Source: Halobacteriales archaeon QS_5_70_15
GTDB taxonomy: Archaea > Halobacteriota > Halobacteria > Halobacteriales > Haloarculaceae
Assembly: GCA_003022005.1 (NCBI GenBank)
Contig: PXRQ01000028.1
Span: 1 to 7,258, forward strand
Length of the DNA stretch: 7,258 nucleotides
Direction of reading: 5' to 3'
The notes beneath the pieces are model-generated. The model worked only from the letters and a program-made list of their open reading frames with translations. It made no database searches and had not been told where the DNA came from. Shown here in pieces: positions 4,871 through 7,258 of the stretch. The first letter of the stretch is position 1; every line of letters starts with the position of its first letter. The translations under genes were made by a program, and so were the position numbers.

Positions 4871-6418
4871 CAGGAACCACCCCCGACGTTCAGCGTTACC
4901 TCACTCAGATCGATCACCGGGTTGACGGCGTCCTGTATCATGGCGAATATCAGCTCCGGGAACGTGCCCAGCGCGACGATGATCACGATGAGCGTCACCA
5001 GCGGGACCACGTCGTGGCGTGCGGCCCGCGTGATCTCGTAGTCCGTGTCGACCCGGAACGGGCCGAACAGCGTGCGCTGCATCGCCCACAGCAGGTAGCC
5101 GGCGACGATCACGATGCCGAACATCGCGACGGCCGTGAAGACCGCCATTCCGTCCCCGCCCAGCACCTCGGAGTTGAACGCGCCGACGAAGACGAAGAAC
5201 TCGCCGGCAAACCCGGCCATCAGCGGCAGGCCGGCGTAGCCGAACGCGCCCGCGACGAACGTCCCGACCGTGACGGGCATCCGCTCGGCGAGCCCGGCCA
5301 TGTCCCCCACCATCCGCGTGTGGGTGACGTTGTAGACCACGCCGACGCAGGCGAACATCAGCCCCGAGATGAGCCCGTGGGCCACCATCTGGAACGTCGC
5401 GCCGCCGAAGCCGTACGTGTTGTACGCGATCAGCCCGAGGATGACGTAGCCCATCGAGGAGACCGACGAGTAGGCGACGATGCGCTTGAGGTCCTGCTGG
5501 GCCAGCGCGAGGAACGCGCCGTAGATGACCGACACCACGGCGACGACGGCGATGGGCACCGCCCACGCCCGGGCGACCCCCGGGAGCATCGTGAAGTTGA
5601 ACCGCAGCAGCGCGTACGTCCCCATCTTCAGGAGCACGCCCGCCAGCAGCACGGAGATCGGCGTGGGCGCCTCGACGTGGGCGTCGGGCAGCCAGGTGTG
5701 GAACGGGACGATGGGCACCTTGACGCCGAAGCCGACGAACATGGCGATGAACGCCAGCGAGGCGAAGGCCGAGCCCGCCGAGTTCGCCGGCCCGCAGCGC
5801 GCCCGCGATGGCCGGCATGTCGAGGGTGGTGATCGAGTCCCCGAGCCCGAAGACGAGCCCGAAGAACCCGATGAACATCACCAGCGACGCGATGTTCGTG
5901 TAGACGAAGAACTTGATCGCGGCGTACCTCCGGCGGGGCCCGCCCCAGACGCCGACGAGGAAGTACATCGGCACGAGGACGGCCTCCCAGAAGACGAACC
6001 AGACGAGGAAGTCAAGCGCCGAGAAGACGCCGATCAGCGCCGCCTCCATGAACAGCACGAGGCCGTAGAACTGGCTCTCGCGCTCGTCGATGGGCGTCCA
6101 CGACGCCAGTATCGCGAGCGTCGTCAGCACCGTCGCGAGCAGGACCAGCGGCATCGAGACCCCGTCGAGGCCCACGTGCCAGTTTATGCCGTACGGACCG
6201 AGGGTGATCCATTCGGTCATCGTCTCGAAGGCGACGTCCGAATCGGGACCGGCGACCAGCGCGTTGCCGGCGCCGTCGAAGACGGCGTACATGTACAGCG
6301 AGACCAGCAGCGGCGCGAGGCTCCACCCCAGCGAGAGCTTCGGGGCGTACTCGTCGGGGAGGAAGAAGGTCACCACCGCCCCGAGCAGGCAGAGCGCGAT
6401 CAGCAGTTCGATCAGCAT
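4870..6418 (-). CDS. nuoM: Complex I-type oxidoreductase membrane subunit M (NuoM), frame disrupted
   Basis: This is an antiporter-like proton-pumping subunit. The sequence holds all of NuoM but in two frames. Residues 1-215 run from ATG 6416-6418 (MLIELLIALC...) to the Gly codon at 5774-5776. The rest (SAFASLAFIAMFVGFGVK... to VTLNVGGGS) is read one base out of step, ending at TGA 4870-4872. Removing one base near 5774-5776 joins them into 515 residues, the expected length. Family residues then fall where expected: Glu145 (FVFWEAVLVP), Lys233 (GFGVKVP), Lys264 (GVLLKMGTY), His347 (QMVAHGLISG) and Glu406 (MAGFAGEFF). Without correction the protein would carry a scrambled C-terminal half. nuoL ends immediately before (TAGATG) and nuoN overlaps by one base. 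Because respiration depends on this gene, a sequencing or assembly error is the likeliest explanation; a real mutation is possible. Confidence 0.9.
4877..4884 (-). promoter_or_regulatory. Shine-Dalgarno-like site for nuoN
   Basis: The minus strand reads GGGGGTGG at 4884-4877, six bases before the nuoN ATG, and is encoded within the last Gly codons of nuoM. It matches the archaeal GGAGGTGA consensus at 6 of 8 positions. With the TGATG overlap it suggests translational coupling of nuoN to nuoM. Confidence 0.5.
5770..5778 (-). other. Frame-disruption site in nuoM
   Basis: Between the frame-A peptide ALRAGELGG and the frame-B peptide SAFASLAF the minus strand reads GGCGGGCTCGGC. Dropping one G of the GGG at 5774-5776 gives GGC GGC TCG GCC TTC (Gly-Gly-Ser-Ala-Phe) and restores one open frame. 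Another single-base removal within a few bases would also work, so the exact base is not fixed. Confidence 0.8.
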
Positions 6419-7258
6419 CTAGAACCACCCTCCGGTGACCCCGAAAGCCACCAGCAGGAGCACGAGCCCCAGCGTGATGAGGGCGGCGTAGTTCGAGACG
6501 ACGCCGGTCTGGATCCGGCGGATCCGGTCCCCGGACAGCAGCGAGACGTCCGAGACGGCGTTCACCGCCCCGTCGATCACCCCGAGGTCGAACCGGTCGG
6601 TCGCCCGGGCGATGCCGACGCCGACGTCCCGTGCGAGCCAGACCTGGTACTCGTCCTGGTAGTAGTTCGCGAAGACCAGGTCCCGGACGCCGAGCTCCTC
6701 GACGTGCCGCTCGGGCTCGGGCACGTTATAGAGGCTGTAGGCCAGCCCGGCGCCCGCGAGCGCCAGGCCGAGCGAGACGGCCGCCGAGGCGAGCATCGTC
6801 GCGGTCTCGCCGAGCGGGTAGACCGACTCGTAGGGGAGCAGCTCCTCGTAGTGGTGCAGCCCGGTGAACAGCTCCTCCGGGGTCCCGACGAGCCACGCGT
6901 GCAGGAAGTCGACGTGGAGGCCGGTGACCTGCGCGATCGGGGCCGCGTTGATGAACCCGATGACCGCGGCCAGTATCCCGAGCACGACCAGCGGGAGCTT
7001 CACGTTCCACCGGACGGAGTGTGGGTCCTCGGCCGTCTCCGTGCGGGGCTCCCCGTGGAAGGTGAGGAACACCATCCGGAAGGTGTAGAAGCCGGTGAAG
7101 AACACCGCGATCAGCCCCATCGCGTACGCGAGGAACAGCAGCGGCGAGTCGAACGCGTGGACGAGCGCCTCGAACAGCACCTCGTCCTTCGACCAGAATC
7201 CCGAGAACGGGACGATGCCCGCGAGCGCGAGCGACCCCGAGAGGAACGCGTAGTAGGT
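6419..7258 (-). CDS. nuoL: Complex I-type oxidoreductase membrane subunit L (NuoL), C-terminal 279 residues (partial)
   Basis: This is the largest antiporter-like subunit of the complex I-type oxidoreductase, cut by the right window edge. The frame is open to base 7258, so the GTG near 7180 is internal and not the start. The first visible residues (TYYAFLSGSLALAG) lead into the NuoL signature IVPFSGFWSKDE, in which Lys24 of the fragment is the conserved buried lysine of the late proton channel. Further membrane segments follow (LFLAYAMGLIAVFFTGFYTF, LPLVVLGILAAVIGFI, a segment near fragment residues 150-170). A hydrophilic amphipathic stretch (about 177-245, RHVEELGVRDLVFANYYQDE onward) fits the lateral helix that runs along subunits M and N. 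The last segment YAALITLGLVLLLVAFGV anchors the end. The stop is TAG at 6419-6421, directly before the nuoM ATG. No frame break is seen. Confidence 0.95.
   Translation of the reverse strand, partial: TYYAFLSGSLALAGIVPFSGFWSKDEVLFEALVHAFDSPLLFLAYAMGLIAVFFTGFYTFRMVFLTFHGEPRTETAEDPHSVRWNVKLPLVVLGILAAVIGFINAAPIAQVTGLHVDFLHAWLVGTPEELFTGLHHYEELLPYESVYPLGETATMLASAAVSLGLALAGAGLAYSLYNVPEPERHVEELGVRDLVFANYYQDEYQVWLARDVGVGIARATDRFDLGVIDGAVNAVSDVSLLSGDRIRRIQTGVVSNYAALITLGLVLLLVAFGVTGGWF
6425..6433 (-). promoter_or_regulatory. Shine-Dalgarno-like site for nuoM
   Basis: The minus strand reads GGAGGGTGG at 6433-6425, six bases before the nuoM ATG, inside the last codons of nuoL (Gly-Gly-Trp-Phe). GGAGG is the core complement to the 16S rRNA 3' end. 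The nuoM-nuoN junction carries a similar motif at the same spacing, consistent with coupled translation of L, M and N. Confidence 0.55.

Noticed and set aside
4901..5773. C-terminal part of the 505-residue frame-A nuoM product
   Set aside because: After residue 215 it is an Arg/His/Gly-rich out-of-frame translation. The true NuoM C-terminus lies in the other frame and ends at 4870.
5770..5792. Programmed ribosomal frameshift in nuoM
   Set aside because: There is no slippery heptamer or clear downstream structure, no family precedent known to me, and both frames are needed for one essential domain; an extra base from sequencing or mutation is simpler.
7178..7180. GTG as the start of NuoL
   Set aside because: The frame continues upstream to the window edge through the strongly conserved FWSKDE signature, so this GTG is an internal valine.

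Overview
The window looks like chromosomal DNA of a halophilic archaeon (class Halobacteria). It is very GC-rich apart from the first ~240 bases, the predicted proteins are rich in Asp and Glu, and two genes have a TATA-like box about 25-32 bases before the start codon, as in leaderless haloarchaeal genes. The closest recognisable families (IS6-type transposase, the nuo-type complex I genes, a TrkA-N/DHH protein and a CBS/ParB-like protein) are all familiar in haloarchaea. Genus cannot be told from the sequence.

Layout. Bases 1-240 hold the 3' end of an IS6-family insertion sequence on the plus strand, cut by the window edge. Bases 241-592 contain no gene. They hold two inverted copies of a structured repeat unit (about 295-397 and 440-553) around a 42-base core. 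All other genes lie on the minus strand. Read in the direction of transcription, from the right edge, they are: nuoL (C-terminal 279 residues only), nuoM (with a one-base frame disruption near 5774-5776), nuoN, a 196-base gap, a TrkA-N/DHH phosphoesterase, a 191-base gap with a nested palindrome, and a CBS-pair protein with a ParB/Srx-like domain.

How the genes work together. nuoL, nuoM and nuoN encode the three antiporter-like, proton-pumping membrane subunits of the respiratory complex I-type oxidoreductase. They are packed as one operon: nuoL stop and nuoM start abut (TAGATG), and nuoM stop and nuoN start share one base (TGATG). Shine-Dalgarno-like motifs lie inside the preceding gene. The two downstream genes each have their own promoter-like element and appear to be separate transcription units. 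Both carry nucleotide-binding-type domains (TrkA-N/Rossmann, DHH-DHHA1, CBS pair), so they may sense or process nucleotides, but any functional link to the respiratory chain is speculation.

Most notable are the paired repeat units between the IS and the CBS gene. Each folds into the same stem, with covarying base pairs between the two copies and the same 3x3 homopolymer mismatch. The other main points are the nuoM frame break and the 81-base nested palindrome whose arm contains the first base of the DHH stop codon.
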